64,000 nucleotides of DNA from Jilunia laotingensis (GTDB lineage: Bacteria > Bacteroidota > Bacteroidia > Bacteroidales > Bacteroidaceae): positions 2,356,001 to 2,420,000 of the forward strand of contig NZ_JACRTF010000001.1 in assembly GCF_014385165.1 (NCBI RefSeq), given 5' to 3'. This document shows positions 1 to 9,873 of the stretch, piece by piece. The notes under the pieces are model-generated. The model did no database searches. It worked only from the letters and a program-made list of their open reading frames with translations, and was not told where the DNA came from. The first letter of the stretch is position 1, and each line of letters starts with the position of its first letter. A program made the translations under genes and the position numbers.

Positions 1-1
1 C

Positions 2-793
2 CGTAACGGGACGGTAGCTTCGATGGTGGAGCAGGCGTATCAGGCGGCTGCGGAAGGGGGAAAAGAAATTGTGCTTACGGGCGTAAACATAGGTGACTTC
101 GGTAAGACGACCGGAGAAACTTTTTTCGATCTGGTGAAGGCTCTTGACGAGGTAGAAGGGATCGAGCGTTATCGCATCTCTTCGATTGAGCCGAATCTAT
201 TGACGGATGAGATTATAGAGTTTGTAGCCCGTTCACATCGCTTTATGCCTCATTTTCACATACCTTTGCAGTCCGGATGTGACGAGGTGTTGCGGTTAAT
301 GCGTCGTCGGTATGATACGGCACTGTTTGCTTCGAAAGTGGCGAAGATTAAGGAGGTGATGCCGGATGCATTTATTGGTGTGGATGTGATTGTGGGTACA
401 CGTGGCGAGACGGAGGAGTTTTTTGAAAAGGCTTATGAGTTTATTTCCGGTTTGGATGTTACCCAGCTCCACGTATTCAGTTATTCCGAACGTCCCGGCA
501 CGCAAGCTTTGAAGATAGAGCATGTGGTGACTCCCGAAGAGAAGCACCAGCGAAGCCAGAAGCTTCTTTCTCTCTCGGACGAAAAGACAAAGGCTTTCTA
601 TCTGCGGCATATCGGGCAAGAGATGCCGGTATTGATGGAGAAGGCGAAATCGGGTGCGCTGATGCATGGCTTTACTCCTAATTATATCCGGGTGGAAGTT
701 GACAACGATCCTTCGCTCGATAACCGGCTCGTCAATGTGCGTCTGGATGAATTCCATGAGGAAGAGATGGCATTGAGAGCTACTATCTTATAA
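2..793 (+). CDS. mtaB: tRNA (N6-L-threonylcarbamoyladenosine(37)-C2)-methylthiotransferase MtaB, 5' partial
   Basis: This is the C-terminal 263 residues of a radical-SAM methylthiotransferase. The frame is open to the window edge, so the N-terminal UPF0004 domain and the CxxxCxxC cluster motif lie outside. Family landmarks remain: GVNIGDFG, RISSIEPN, the HIPLQSGCDEVLRLMRRRY segment and the GVDVIVGTRGETEE segment, followed by a short C-terminal TRAM-like RNA-binding domain. The enzyme adds a methylthio group to t6A37 in tRNAs that read ANN codons. MtaB is preferred over MiaB or RimO because of the QLHVFSYSERPGTQA signature. The next gene starts 3 bp downstream, so the two are probably co-transcribed. 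Confidence 0.9.
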   Translation, partial: RNGTVASMVEQAYQAAAEGGKEIVLTGVNIGDFGKTTGETFFDLVKALDEVEGIERYRISSIEPNLLTDEIIEFVARSHRFMPHFHIPLQSGCDEVLRLMRRRYDTALFASKVAKIKEVMPDAFIGVDVIVGTRGETEEFFEKAYEFISGLDVTQLHVFSYSERPGTQALKIEHVVTPEEKHQRSQKLLSLSDEKTKAFYLRHIGQEMPVLMEKAKSGALMHGFTPNYIRVEVDNDPSLDNRLVNVRLDEFHEEEMALRATIL

Positions 794-796
794 GAT

Positions 797-1828
797 ATGA
801 AAAAGATATCGGTTGTCATATTAAACTGGAACGGGTGTGAGATGCTCCGTTCCTTCCTTCCTTCGGTGGTTCGTTATTCCGCTGGGGACGATGTAGAAGT
901 TTGCGTGGCTGATAATGGCTCTACGGATTCTTCTGTGTCGATGCTTCGGGAGGAATTTCCGATGGTTCGTCTCATTCTGCTGGAACAGAATAATGGTTTT
1001 GCCGATGGTTATAATCTTGCTTTGAAAGAAGTGGAGGCCGAATATGTGGTCTTGCTTAATTCGGATGTGGAAGTTACGGAACATTGGTTGGAGCCGCTTG
1101 CCGATTACATGGATGCGCATCCCGGTGTGGCTGCCTGCCAACCGAAAATTCTTAGCTGGAGAGACCGGACGAAGTTTGAATACGCGGGTGCGGCAGGTGG
1201 TTATATGGATTATTATGGCTATCCTTTCTGTCGGGGGCGCGTGATGGGGTCGGTGGAAGAAGACCGTGGCCAATATGATGTCATAGCTCCGGTGTTTTGG
1301 GCAACCGGTGCTGCACTGTTTATCCGTCTGGCGGATTATATTGATGCGGGTGGCTTGGATGGGCGTTTTTTCGCACACATGGAGGAGATCGACCTTTGCT
1401 GGCGGCTTCGCTCAAGGGGCCGGGGTATTGTCTGCATCCCCCAAAGCACGGTGTATCACGTTGGTGCGGCTACGTTGAAAAAAGAGAGTCCGAGAAAGAC
1501 GTTTCTGAACTTTCGTAATAATCTTGTAATGCTTTATAAGAATCTTCCCGATGAAGAATTCACCTCGGTGATGCGTGTACGTGTGTTTCTTGATTATCTG
1601 GCTGCATTCCAATTTCTGCTTAAAGGGCAGTTTGGCAATGCGAAGGCTGTGGTTCATGCTCGTAGCGAGTACAAACGAATTCGGACTTATTTTCAGAAAG
1701 CCAGGGAAGAGAATCTGCAAAAAAACAGGGCAGATGTGATTCCCGAACGGATAAAAAGCAGTATCTTGTGGCAGTTTTACGTGAAGGGGCAAAAACGCTT
1801 CTCGCAATTGTCTGACTTTAAAGGATAA
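797..1828 (+). CDS. Glycosyltransferase family 2 (rhamnosyltransferase-like)
   Basis: A 343-residue cytosolic or membrane-associated GT2 enzyme with a GT-A fold. The nucleotide-sugar binding start (SVVILNWNG, residues 5-13), the ADNGSTDSS motif and the DxD-like LLNSDVEV metal site are visible. An acceptor-side EEIDLCWRLR motif near residue 196 is typical of the WbbL/rhamnosyl-type subgroup. It probably adds a sugar to a surface polysaccharide or lipid-linked glycan; the donor cannot be told from sequence. It sits between mtaB (3-bp gap) and mgsA (stop and start overlap in TAATG), an arrangement suggesting one transcript with translational coupling. Confidence 0.85.
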   Translation: MKKISVVILNWNGCEMLRSFLPSVVRYSAGDDVEVCVADNGSTDSSVSMLREEFPMVRLILLEQNNGFADGYNLALKEVEAEYVVLLNSDVEVTEHWLEPLADYMDAHPGVAACQPKILSWRDRTKFEYAGAAGGYMDYYGYPFCRGRVMGSVEEDRGQYDVIAPVFWATGAALFIRLADYIDAGGLDGRFFAHMEEIDLCWRLRSRGRGIVCIPQSTVYHVGAATLKKESPRKTFLNFRNNLVMLYKNLPDEEFTSVMRVRVFLDYLAAFQFLLKGQFGNAKAVVHARSEYKRIRTYFQKAREENLQKNRADVIPERIKSSILWQFYVKGQKRFSQLSDFKG

Positions 1829-2358
1829 TGCAAATGGATAAAAAGTTAGTAAGAAAAATCGGACTGGTGGCACATGATGCCATGAAGAAAGACCTGATCG
1901 AATGGGTGCTTTGGAATTCCGAACTATTGATGGGGCATAAGTTTTATTGCACGGGTACTACGGGCACGCTGATACTTGAAGCATTGAAAGAAAAACATCC
2001 TGATGTGGAATGGGATTTTACCATTTTGAAATCCGGTCCGTTGGGAGGAGATCAGCAGATGGGTTCGCGTATTGTAGACGGAGAGATCGACTATCTGTTT
2101 TTCTTTACCGATCCGATGACTTTGCAGCCGCATGACACGGACGTAAAAGCACTGACCCGCTTGGCAAGTGTGGAGAATATCGTATTCTGTTGCAACCGTT
2201 CGACTGCCGATCACATCATATCCAGCCCGTTGTTTGTTGATCCCGACTATGAACGGATTCACCCCGATTATTCCAATTATACCAATCGGTTCAAGGATAA
2301 GGCGGTGGTGACTGAAGCCGTAGAATCAGTAAATAGAAGAAGGAAGAAAAGAAAATAA
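1828..2358 (+). CDS. mgsA: Methylglyoxal synthase
   Basis: A 176-residue protein matching MgsA over its length. It shows the N-terminal GLVAHDAMK motif, TGTTG, the phosphate-binding KSGPLGGDQQ segment and FFTDPM. The enzyme converts dihydroxyacetone phosphate to methylglyoxal and phosphate, a bypass of lower glycolysis that relieves sugar-phosphate stress. The ATG overlaps the stop of the glycosyltransferase (TAATG); a second in-frame ATG two codons later (1834) is an alternative start. The C-terminal tail is a short basic stretch (RRRKKRK). A stem-loop about 120 bp downstream may end the transcript. Confidence 0.93.
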   Translation: MQMDKKLVRKIGLVAHDAMKKDLIEWVLWNSELLMGHKFYCTGTTGTLILEALKEKHPDVEWDFTILKSGPLGGDQQMGSRIVDGEIDYLFFFTDPMTLQPHDTDVKALTRLASVENIVFCCNRSTADHIISSPLFVDPDYERIHPDYSNYTNRFKDKAVVTEAVESVNRRRKKRK

Positions 2359-2480
2359 TTTGCCATGAAGATGTGGTAGAGGAATCTACGAAGAAGTCAT
2401 GTTATATCCTTTTTTGAATTGGATCATACGGATTGAAATGGATTTAGCAAGTTAAGAGAACTCCGTAGAATTTGAAATAT

Positions 2481-2513
2481 AAGGCAATTAGTTCATTACG
2501 AATTAATTGCCTT
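2481..2513 (+). terminator. Stem-loop, probable mgsA terminator
   Basis: AAGGCAATTA (2481-2490) pairs perfectly with TAATTGCCTT (2504-2513) around a 13-nt loop, followed by CTTTGTG. The T-run is weak, so termination may be modest. Confidence 0.5.
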
Positions 2514-2690
2514 CTTTGTGTATTTGAACAGAAGTGTTCATTGAATATCCTAAATTAGAAAAACATATCAATTAGTGGATATTGAGTCTGGAATGTCTAA
2601 ATTTCTATAGTGACTTTTACTTTTGATATGGCTTCCTTCTGTATCATTATTTTAACATCCATTCTTCCTAATAACTCATTTAATACTCCT

Positions 2691-2790
2691 CACCGATGAA
2701 GGTGCTGTTGGTCACCGATGAAGGGGGCGTTGGTCACCGATGAAGATGCTGTTGGTCACCGATGAAGGAAGCGTTGGTCACCGATGAAGA
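2691..2790. repeat. 22-bp tandem repeat array, locus 1 (5 copies)
   Basis: The core CACCGATGAAG begins at 2691, 2713, 2735, 2757 and 2779, an exact 22-bp period. The other half of the unit ends in GTTGGT and varies in the middle. The same core at the same 22-bp spacing returns at 16679-16788 and 35491-35590 in this window, so this is a dispersed family of short arrays. It is not a CRISPR: the period is too short and there are no unique spacers. Confidence 0.9.
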
Positions 2791-2856
2791 GAAAGCATTA
2801 AGAGGGAAAAAAGGGAGGAGAACAAGTATTAATATTGCTTTCCTATATTTCTTATA

Positions 2857-2916
2857 GGCACTATCCATTGCTACTATCATGAACTTTTTCAAGGATATAT
2901 ACTTATGGATAGTGCC
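2857..2916. repeat. 12-bp inverted repeat after the dipeptidase gene
   Basis: GGCACTATCCAT (2857-2868) and ATGGATAGTGCC (2905-2916) are perfect complements separated by 36 nt. The element lies just past the stop of the leftward dipeptidase gene. A long-loop terminator or a small repeat relic are both possible. Confidence 0.5.
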
Positions 2917-2937
2917 AATAAAAATAATTCTTCCTTC

Positions 2938-4299
2938 TTAATTCTCCTTTCCGTATTCCTTGTAAAACTCCACTACCGCTTCTATTCCTTTTCGGAATAT
3001 ATCTAGTGAGAAGTTTTCGTTAGGTGAATGGATGGCATCCGATTCCAATCCGAATCCCATCAAAACGGTTTTAATGCCTAACACCTGTTCGAAAGTGGAA
3101 ATGATAGGAATGCTACCTCCGCGACGTACAGCCAGCGGCTTTTTGCCGAAAGCAATTTCAAACCCTTTCTCAGCGGCTTTATAGGCCGGTAATGTGATGG
3201 GGCAAACATATCCTTCGCCACCATGCATAGGAGTTACCTTCACTTCCACACTTCGGGGTGCGGTTGCGCGTATATAGTCGGCAAATAGCTTGGAAATCTT
3301 TTGATGATCCTGATGGGGAACCAACCGGCATGAAACTTTGGCAAATGCCTTTGACGGCAACACGGTTTTTGAGCCTTCTCCGGTATATCCACCCCAAATG
3401 CCGCAAACATCGAATGACGGACGGCAACTGTTCCGTTCGAGCGTGCTATAGCCTTTTTCACCGGAAAGTTCCTTTACACCGATAGCTGCTTTATATTTTT
3501 CTTCATCGAAAGGAATATGCGCAATCATGTCACGTTCCGTCGGTGATACTTCTTCAACGTCGTCATAAAATCCCGGGACGGTGATACGGCCGTCTGCATC
3601 TATCACCCGGCTGATCATCCCGCACAGTGTATTGATCGGGTTGGCAACCGCTCCACCGAAATGACCGGAATGCAGGTCGCGGTTCGGCCCGGTTACTTCT
3701 ATCTCCCAATAAGCCAGTCCTCGCAATCCGGTAGTGAGCGAAGGCAGCTCGGCTCCCAACATGCTGGTGTCGGATACCAGTATCACATCCGCTTTAAGAA
3801 GCTCTTTGTGTTCTTTGCAAAATGCTTCCAGGCTTGGCGATCCGATCTCCTCTTCGCCTTCGAAGATGAACTTCACATTATTCTTCAACAGACCGTTTTT
3901 CACCAGATATTCGAATGCTTTTACCTGAATGAAAGATTGCCCCTTGTCATCATCCGCACCCCTTGCCCAAATATGTCTGTCACGTATTTCCGGTTCGAAA
4001 GGTTGGCTTTTCCAGAGTTCCAAAGGCTCGGCAGGCATTACATCGTAATGGGCATACACCAGTACGGTTTTTGCTTTCGGGTCGACTGTCTTCTGCCCGA
4101 ATACGATCGGATTTCCTTGCGAAGGCATTACTATGGCTTCATCTGCTCCTGCTTCCAGCAGCAGCTGAGCCCAACGTTGTGCGCAAGCCAGCATGTCATC
4201 GTGATGTTCCGGCAAAGCGCTGATACTCGGAATTCGGATGAGGCTGAATAAATCTTCCATCATCTTTCCCTCATTTTCTGCAATGTATTCTTTTATCAT
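2938..4299 (-). CDS. M20 family dipeptidase (CNDP/carnosinase-like)
   Basis: A 453-residue zinc metallopeptidase of family M20. The catalytic motifs are visible: AHYDVMP (zinc His about 84, Asp about 86), ARGADDDKG with the bridging Asp near 117, and EGEEEIGSP with catalytic Glu near 149-151. Later come GGSIPI and the C-terminal zinc His in DAIHSPNE. It should hydrolyse dipeptides in the cytoplasm. The ATG at 4299 (MIKEYIAENEG) is chosen because upstream in-frame codons give low-quality sequence and run into aroC. It lies 74 bp downstream of aroC in the same direction and may share its transcript. Confidence 0.9.
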   Translation of the reverse strand: MIKEYIAENEGKMMEDLFSLIRIPSISALPEHHDDMLACAQRWAQLLLEAGADEAIVMPSQGNPIVFGQKTVDPKAKTVLVYAHYDVMPAEPLELWKSQPFEPEIRDRHIWARGADDDKGQSFIQVKAFEYLVKNGLLKNNVKFIFEGEEEIGSPSLEAFCKEHKELLKADVILVSDTSMLGAELPSLTTGLRGLAYWEIEVTGPNRDLHSGHFGGAVANPINTLCGMISRVIDADGRITVPGFYDDVEEVSPTERDMIAHIPFDEEKYKAAIGVKELSGEKGYSTLERNSCRPSFDVCGIWGGYTGEGSKTVLPSKAFAKVSCRLVPHQDHQKISKLFADYIRATAPRSVEVKVTPMHGGEGYVCPITLPAYKAAEKGFEIAFGKKPLAVRRGGSIPIISTFEQVLGIKTVLMGFGLESDAIHSPNENFSLDIFRKGIEAVVEFYKEYGKEN

Positions 4300-4373
4300 A
4301 ATTTTAAGGTCGAAGGCAGGATGCATGGGGCATGGCCAAGATTGGATGCCCGGTACATTATACCTTATTATAA

Positions 4374-5450
4374 TTATAACTGTGTCATTCTGTCCAAAAG
4401 GTAATAATCCAGTATGGTCATGGCCGCCATTGCTTCCACAATAGGAACGGCACGAGGCAATACGCACGGGTCGTGGCGTCCGCGTGCTTTCAGCGTGGTG
4501 TCTACTCCGTCGATGTTGACCGTTTCCTGTTCCATCAATACGGTAGCGACCGGTTTGAAAGCCACCCGGAAGAAGATGTCCTGTCCGTTACTGATGCCTC
4601 CCTGGATGCCTCCCGAATGATTGGTGCGGGTTTCGATGCGCCCGTTGTTGTTATAGAACACGTCGTTCTGTTCCGATCCTTTCTGTTTCAATCCTTTAAA
4701 ACCATCTCCATATTCAAAAGCCTTGGCTGCATTGATGCTCAACATGGCATTTCCCAACGCTGCATGTAATTTCCCGAATACCGGTTGTCCCAGTCCTATC
4801 GGGCAGCCTTTGATGACGCAAGTCACGACACCACCGATCGTGTCACCTTCACCTTTTATCTTGTAGATGAGATCCTGCATCTCTTTTGCCTTTTCCGGGT
4901 CCGGGCAACGTACCGGATTGGTCTCAATCAAATCCAGGTCATATTCCGTATAATTGCCTTCCAGTCTGATAGGTCCTACTTGGGAAGTATAGGCTGTGAT
5001 GCGGATGCCCAACTGCCTCAACGCCAATTTTGCCAATGCACCAGCGACAACCCTCGAGATGGTTTCACGGGCTGACGAGCGGCCACCACCCCGGTAGTCA
5101 CGGATGCCGTATTTCACCTTATATGTATAGTCGGCATGTGAAGGGCGGTACACATATTCCAGATTATTGTAGTCGTTGGAATGTTGATTCTTATTCCAAA
5201 CGATGAAACCGATAGGGCATCCTGTCGATTTTCCTTCGAAGATACCTGAAAGGAATTCTACCTTGTCCTCCTCTTTACGGGAGGTCGTGATGGCTGATTG
5301 TCCCGGACGGCGGCGGTTAAGTTCCTGCTGGACAAAATCTTCATCGATTCTGATGCCTGCCGGAAAACCGTCGATCACTCCTCCGATACCTTTGCCATGT
5401 GATTCACCAAAACTGGTGAGCCTGAAAATATTTCCGAATGAGTTGAACAT
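4374..5450 (-). CDS. aroC: Chorismate synthase
   Basis: A 358-residue enzyme of normal family length. It makes chorismate from 5-enolpyruvylshikimate-3-phosphate, the last shikimate-pathway step, using reduced FMN. Signature stretches are [12 protein letters not shown] (residues 13-24, with catalytic His18), [15 protein letters not shown] (His105) and [10 protein letters not shown] (residues 121-130). The start gives the conserved [13 protein letters not shown]-terminus. A TATATTTG-type -7 element on the minus strand lies at 5479-5486, but no clear -33 TTG is seen. Confidence 0.96.
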   Translation of the reverse strand: MFNSFGNIFRLTSFGESHGKGIGGVIDGFPAGIRIDEDFVQQELNRRRPGQSAITTSRKEEDKVEFLSGIFEGKSTGCPIGFIVWNKNQHSNDYNNLEYVYRPSHADYTYKVKYGIRDYRGGGRSSARETISRVVAGALAKLALRQLGIRITAYTSQVGPIRLEGNYTEYDLDLIETNPVRCPDPEKAKEMQDLIYKIKGEGDTIGGVVTCVIKGCPIGLGQPVFGKLHAALGNAMLSINAAKAFEYGDGFKGLKQKGSEQNDVFYNNNGRIETRTNHSGGIQGGISNGQDIFFRVAFKPVATVLMEQETVNIDGVDTTLKARGRHDPCVLPRAVPIVEAMAAMTILDYYLLDRMTQL

Positions 5451-5523
5451 ATTGCTGGTTTTTAAAAGTTAGTCTATGCAAATATAACAAATCAGGGGAA
5501 ATAAAAGTAGTAAATCGCTTTTT

Positions 5524-6381
5524 TTATTTGTCGCTATTGCGATATTGCTGCGGACTCATTCCCGTCAATCGCTTAAAATACTTACCGAAGAAGGAGACAT
5601 TCGGAAAATTCAGCGAGTCGGCTATTTCGTGTATGGGGATATTGGTCGATTTAAGTTGCGCCTTTGCGTCAGTGATCACCGTTTCCGAGAGGATGTCTAT
5701 CACTGTCCTGCCGGTCACATGTTTTACCGTGTTGCTCAGGTGTGCGGGAGTGATTCCCAATTGTTCGGCATAAAAGGAAATGTTCCGTTCCCGGGTGTAA
5801 TGCTGGATGACCAGGTGACCGAACTGTTTGCAAATCTCTTCACTGCGGTTCAGCCCGACTTCATTACGTAAGGGCTGGGAGTGATAGATATCGCTCAATC
5901 GGTAAAGAATGGACAACAACATGCATTTCAGGATTTCTTGATTGTAGCGTGGATGTTCCCGGTAGTACACTTTCATCAATAATGCGAAAAACTCTTCGTA
6001 AATATCGGCAATCTCTTTGGGTAGTGAGAGTACGGGGTGGCTTTTGGTAATATAAATAAGGTCGATGATGGATTTGGTCTTGATGATCCCCTCGATGAAT
6101 TTGGAAGAGAATACCATGAAGTAGAGTTTTAAATCTCCTTCGATCTTGTTTATCTGAATGATGCTGCCCGGTGTAAGTGTAATGAAGTCATTCGCTTTTA
6201 TGGTATAATCGGATAAGTTGATACTTGCTTCGATAGTTCCGTTCATGCACAGCACAAATATTTCTGCTTTCAGCCGGCAGGGATACTCTGCGTACAGGTT
6301 TAGTATATTGTTGTCTATGCATTCGTTGCTTCCAATGGTGAAATCTTCGGTTATATCTATTTTAGGTAATACTTTTTCCAT
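5524..6381 (-). CDS. AraC family transcriptional regulator
   Basis: A 285-residue regulator. Residues 1-170 form a cupin-like sensing domain with no recognisable ligand signature. Residues about 185-282 form the AraC/XylS double helix-turn-helix, including FYAEQLGITPAHLSNTVK and the closing signature IADSLNFPNVSFFGKYFKR followed by TGMSPQQYR. The last stretch is the usual second-helix hallmark of the family. It is leftward and divergent from the large secreted protein at 6613, a possible target. Its own -7 box (TATCTTTG, minus strand) is at 6408-6415. Confidence 0.9.
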   Translation of the reverse strand: MEKVLPKIDITEDFTIGSNECIDNNILNLYAEYPCRLKAEIFVLCMNGTIEASINLSDYTIKANDFITLTPGSIIQINKIEGDLKLYFMVFSSKFIEGIIKTKSIIDLIYITKSHPVLSLPKEIADIYEEFFALLMKVYYREHPRYNQEILKCMLLSILYRLSDIYHSQPLRNEVGLNRSEEICKQFGHLVIQHYTRERNISFYAEQLGITPAHLSNTVKHVTGRTVIDILSETVITDAKAQLKSTNIPIHEIADSLNFPNVSFFGKYFKRLTGMSPQQYRNSDK

Positions 6382-6407
6382 GCGTTTGTATTAATAGTTT
6401 GACTCTC

Positions 6408-6415
6408 CAAAGATA
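6408..6415 (-). promoter_or_regulatory. Bacteroides -7 element for the AraC regulator
   Basis: The minus strand reads TATCTTTG, an exact TAnnTTTG match, 27 bp before the start codon. No TTG lies at the usual 19-21 bp spacing; the nearest is 26 bp away. Confidence 0.5.
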
Positions 6416-6612
6416 GACATAATTTTATAAATAGAATGCTGCAACTTAAGTTTTCGGACAATTTAAGAGACGTAATGTATTCTTATTTCTGTGATTTATA
6501 AGCGTGTTTTGAGTTGTTGTTTAGAAATAGGATATAAATTAGTATAAATAGACCTTGCCCGTCAATGAAAACTATTGTTATTTTGCAGCGTTTAATTAAC
6601 AAGTTAAGGAAT

Positions 6613-9600
6613 ATGAATAGAAAAAGACTTTGTTTTGTGATTATTTCTGTCCTCTTTTGTGCCCTTCAAGTGGCACATGCCGGAACTAAAAAAGATCTGA
6701 CGAACTGGACAGATGGTGGTTCGGACTATAAGGACGGGGCTTATGCCTATGATGAAAAGTGGTATGAGAATACTACATCCGATGAGTATACCATCAGCAC
6801 CCCCGAGGAGATGGGGGCTTTTGCAAAGGCTGCTGAAACGGAGACGTTTGAAGGCAAAACTGTGAAGTTGACGGCCGATTTGGATATGGAGAAATACGGT
6901 TGGGTGTCTATTGGCAGTGCCGGTTTCAAAGGTACTTTTGATGGTATGGGACATACTATTACCAATATGACTTATCGGGATGCTACACAAATAAAATCAT
7001 GGGGATTGTTCCATACCATAGATGGTGGTACGGTGAAGAACCTTATAATAACAAAGAGTACGTTTACCAATGAACAGTCAGGCAGTACTTGTCCTTCGGT
7101 GGGAGGAGTTGCTGCCGTCATGAAAGGTAAAGGAACCATTCAGAACTGTGGCTTTTCCGGTGCTGTCAAATTGCCGTTTGCCAAAGGTGCCGAGCTGTTG
7201 GGACAAAAGAATGGTATGGTAGGAGGGCTTGTAGGTGTCTTGGAAGAGGGAACCATAGCCAATTGTTATGTCATGAATAATGCTCCGGTCATCCCGAACG
7301 ACACGATTTACGGGAATATAGCAGGGCGTTCCAGTGAAAACAGTATCATATCCAATTGTTATTATCTGGCTAATGATACATTGCCCGGTGCGGTAAATGT
7401 CAATCAGATACAGGGAACCATAAAAAATGCCGATGCTAAAACGGCAGACCGGTTCGCAATCGGTGAAGTGGCTTACTTGCTGAATGTCGATAATAAAGGC
7501 GTATGGGGGCAATATGGCGATATGCCGGTCTTGGCAAGCGATAATGCACCAGTAATATTTAAGGTAAATTACCCGGAAGAACAAGCACATGGAAAAGTGG
7601 CAGGGAACGAGTATGCCGGAGTAGGTGTGACTGTTGCTTTGAAATCCACAACCGATGAAGGTTATATGATTAAAGATTTGAAAGTAAGCAATGCGACATT
7701 GGTCAATTACTCCGAATTTGTCATGCCGGAAGGCGATGTGGCAGTGTCTTATGCGGTTATGGCTATTCCTACGGATTATATTGTGGCCTTCCCTGCGGAA
7801 GAGATCAAGAGCCGTTCCTTTGTTGCAAAATGGAACAAGGTGGATGGTGCGACAGGATATAAAATCACTGTAAAAGACGGTGACAAGATAGTAGGAGCTT
7901 ATGATGCCCTTGCCGTTGGTAATGTAACTTCTGCTCTCGTAGAAGGATTGAAGCAGAATACGAATTATACCTATACAGTGCAGTCGGTAAAGGGAGAAGC
8001 TGTTTCTGAAGCTTCCAATGCTGTTACCGTTCGCACAGGTAATCTGGTAGCTATGGTTGCAGACTCCGAAGGACATGCTCTGTTGATTTCTTGGGAAAAT
8101 GTGGAAGGTGCGGTGAACTATGTGGTTTCGATGACAGACCCGACAGGTGCTGTTACCACTGTTGAAACGGCTGACTGTGAATATCGCTTTACAGGGCTGA
8201 ATGTAAATGCTCCTTATACAGTTGTTGTTGCAGCTCAGAATAGTAATGGTGAAAACCTTTCTGTCTCTGAACCGCTTGTTGCTACTACAGGATCCGATTA
8301 TGGTGTTCAGCTTACCAACTCGACTTTTGAAGCTTGGGAAAAAGAAAGCACAGAGGCCGAACCTGTGGGTTGGAATTCATTTATGAGTGGAGACGGTAGC
8401 TTGGCCGGCTTTACAAAAAGTGTACATATGGAGAAATCCAATGTAACTCGTCCGGGAACTAATGGCAATGTCAGCGTACGTATTTGGACGAAGGGAGTTA
8501 TCGGTTCTATCGTAGCCAACGGTAACTTGACTTGCGGTCGGATTAATTCGGGTTCTATGGAGGCTTTAAGTCAGGAAAATCATAACAGAACAGTAGTCGG
8601 AGATTCTGAATTTAGTCAACCATTACATGGTTCTCGTCCAGACTCGTTGACTGTATGGGTGAACTATACTTATCTGGGTGATTCGGTGATGAATGCTCGT
8701 GTATCAGCAATTATACATGATACTTACGATTGTGCAGATCCTTCATCTCCCGCCGATTCGGTTCATATTGTTGCAAAAGCTCAATTGAATTATAAAGCGG
8801 TTGATCCGGTTAATGGCGGATGGCAGCGTCTTTCCATACCATTCGATTATGAATTGAAAGATTATGAGGAGTTCTATGAAAAGATGAACAATAGCGATTA
8901 TTGGAAAGATTCATTGAAAGTGGATCACTTTGTCAAACCGACATCTGCCGATTATATGTTGGTGACTTTCGCTACTAACTCAACGCCTGCTGTTGGTAAG
9001 GAAGGCGATCAAGTACTTATTGATGATATGTTGTTGATCTACAAGCCTACTTTGGAATTCTCTAAAACAGATAAAGGTACTTATTATCCAGGTAGCCGGA
9101 TTGTAGCTGATTATATTTTGACTGGTACCATGTCTCCTTCTAATGTAGAGCAGGATCATAATGTGGTTTCTCTTGAATTGTCCGATGCAAAGGGCAGCTT
9201 TGAAAAGCCGACTGTGCTGACCCAAATTGCAACTGACAAGGGCGGAACTTTAACAGCAACGCTGAGTGAAGAATTGCCTCTTGGAGATTATAAAGTACGT
9301 ATTGTGACTACTAATTATCCGATGGTATCCAACGAACTTGCAGTCTCAGTGGTGGCTGTGCCGGCTATTAAGGCCATAGAAGCAACTGAAGTAAAAGACG
9401 ACTCGTTTGTAGCCAATTGGGAAGCCCCTGCAGAAGCTGAAGTGACAGATTACCTGCTCACGGTAAAAGAAGGTGATACCGTATTGGAAGGATACAATGA
9501 AAAGTCTACTGGAAAAGTGACAAGTTATAAAGTGGAAGGTTTGACAGGAGACGTGAATTATACCTATACTGTGAAGGCTGTTTTTGGTGCTGTTGTTTCC

Positions 9601-9873
9601 GAATCATCCAATGAAATTGCCGTGACTACTCGTCCGGTTGGCATTGAAAAAGTGACAGTAGAGGGTAACGTCACTGTTTATCCTAATCCGGTGGTGAATA
9701 CACTTTATATAAATGGTGTAACAGAAAATAGTGCTTATTCTATTTACAACCAGTCGGGTAGCATGGTTGCTTCAGGTTCTCTCACTGTAAACCGTGTGGA
9801 TGTATCCGCCTTGAATTCCGGTGTATACTTTATAGAGACTGAAGCTGGAAAAGCTAAATTCATTAAGAAATAA
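6613..9873 (+). CDS. Secreted multi-domain surface protein with fibronectin type III repeats and Por-type C-terminal sorting domain
   Basis: About 1,086 residues. A signal peptide (MNRKRLCFVIISVLFC to about AHA) leads into a GLUG-like beta-solenoid (GTFDGMGHTITNM, GGLVGVLEEGTIANCY), then a beta-rich region and two fibronectin type III domains (from about VAKWNKVDGATGYKITV). A lectin-like or jelly-roll domain, a third FN3 (FVANWEAPAEAEVTDYLL) and a C-terminal type A sorting domain (VTVYPNPVVNTLYI to GKAKFIKK) follow. The ATG at 6613 is preferred over one at 6565 because the latter gives no signal peptide and a promoter-like TTG/TATTTTG pair lies around 6555-6585. Function is unknown; adhesion or glycan contact is a guess. 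Confidence 0.8.
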   Translation: MNRKRLCFVIISVLFCALQVAHAGTKKDLTNWTDGGSDYKDGAYAYDEKWYENTTSDEYTISTPEEMGAFAKAAETETFEGKTVKLTADLDMEKYGWVSIGSAGFKGTFDGMGHTITNMTYRDATQIKSWGLFHTIDGGTVKNLIITKSTFTNEQSGSTCPSVGGVAAVMKGKGTIQNCGFSGAVKLPFAKGAELLGQKNGMVGGLVGVLEEGTIANCYVMNNAPVIPNDTIYGNIAGRSSENSIISNCYYLANDTLPGAVNVNQIQGTIKNADAKTADRFAIGEVAYLLNVDNKGVWGQYGDMPVLASDNAPVIFKVNYPEEQAHGKVAGNEYAGVGVTVALKSTTDEGYMIKDLKVSNATLVNYSEFVMPEGDVAVSYAVMAIPTDYIVAFPAEEIKSRSFVAKWNKVDGATGYKITVKDGDKIVGAYDALAVGNVTSALVEGLKQNTNYTYTVQSVKGEAVSEASNAVTVRTGNLVAMVADSEGHALLISWENVEGAVNYVVSMTDPTGAVTTVETADCEYRFTGLNVNAPYTVVVAAQNSNGENLSVSEPLVATTGSDYGVQLTNSTFEAWEKESTEAEPVGWNSFMSGDGSLAGFTKSVHMEKSNVTRPGTNGNVSVRIWTKGVIGSIVANGNLTCGRINSGSMEALSQENHNRTVVGDSEFSQPLHGSRPDSLTVWVNYTYLGDSVMNARVSAIIHDTYDCADPSSPADSVHIVAKAQLNYKAVDPVNGGWQRLSIPFDYELKDYEEFYEKMNNSDYWKDSLKVDHFVKPTSADYMLVTFATNSTPAVGKEGDQVLIDDMLLIYKPTLEFSKTDKGTYYPGSRIVADYILTGTMSPSNVEQDHNVVSLELSDAKGSFEKPTVLTQIATDKGGTLTATLSEELPLGDYKVRIVTTNYPMVSNELAVSVVAVPAIKAIEATEVKDDSFVANWEAPAEAEVTDYLLTVKEGDTVLEGYNEKSTGKVTSYKVEGLTGDVNYTYTVKAVFGAVVSESSNEIAVTTRPVGIEKVTVEGNVTVYPNPVVNTLYINGVTENSAYSIYNQSGSMVASGSLTVNRVDVSALNSGVYFIETEAGKAKFIKK

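Larger units (their letters stand above)
2359..2937. other. Intergenic region between convergent genes (mgsA and dipeptidase)
   Basis: This 579-bp stretch carries no convincing gene. It holds a stem-loop at 2481-2513, a five-copy 22-bp tandem repeat at 2691-2790, and a 12-bp perfect inverted repeat (2857-2868 with 2905-2916) separated by 36 bp just beyond the dipeptidase stop. The rest is AT-rich sequence without an evident signal. Confidence 0.7.

Noticed and set aside
2691..2790. CRISPR-like array
   Set aside because: The period is only 22 bp, there are no unique spacers of normal size, and no cas genes lie in the window.
4300..4467. N-terminal extension of the dipeptidase
   Set aside because: The extra codons overlap aroC and carry no peptidase similarity; the conserved start is at 4299.
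6565..6612. Upstream ATG for the FN3 surface protein
   Set aside because: It would place 16 residues before the signal peptide and overlaps promoter-like sequence.
7078..8076. 332-residue open frame on the minus strand
   Set aside because: It lies wholly inside the large secreted protein on the plus strand, has no family resemblance and an aromatic/Ile-rich shadow composition.
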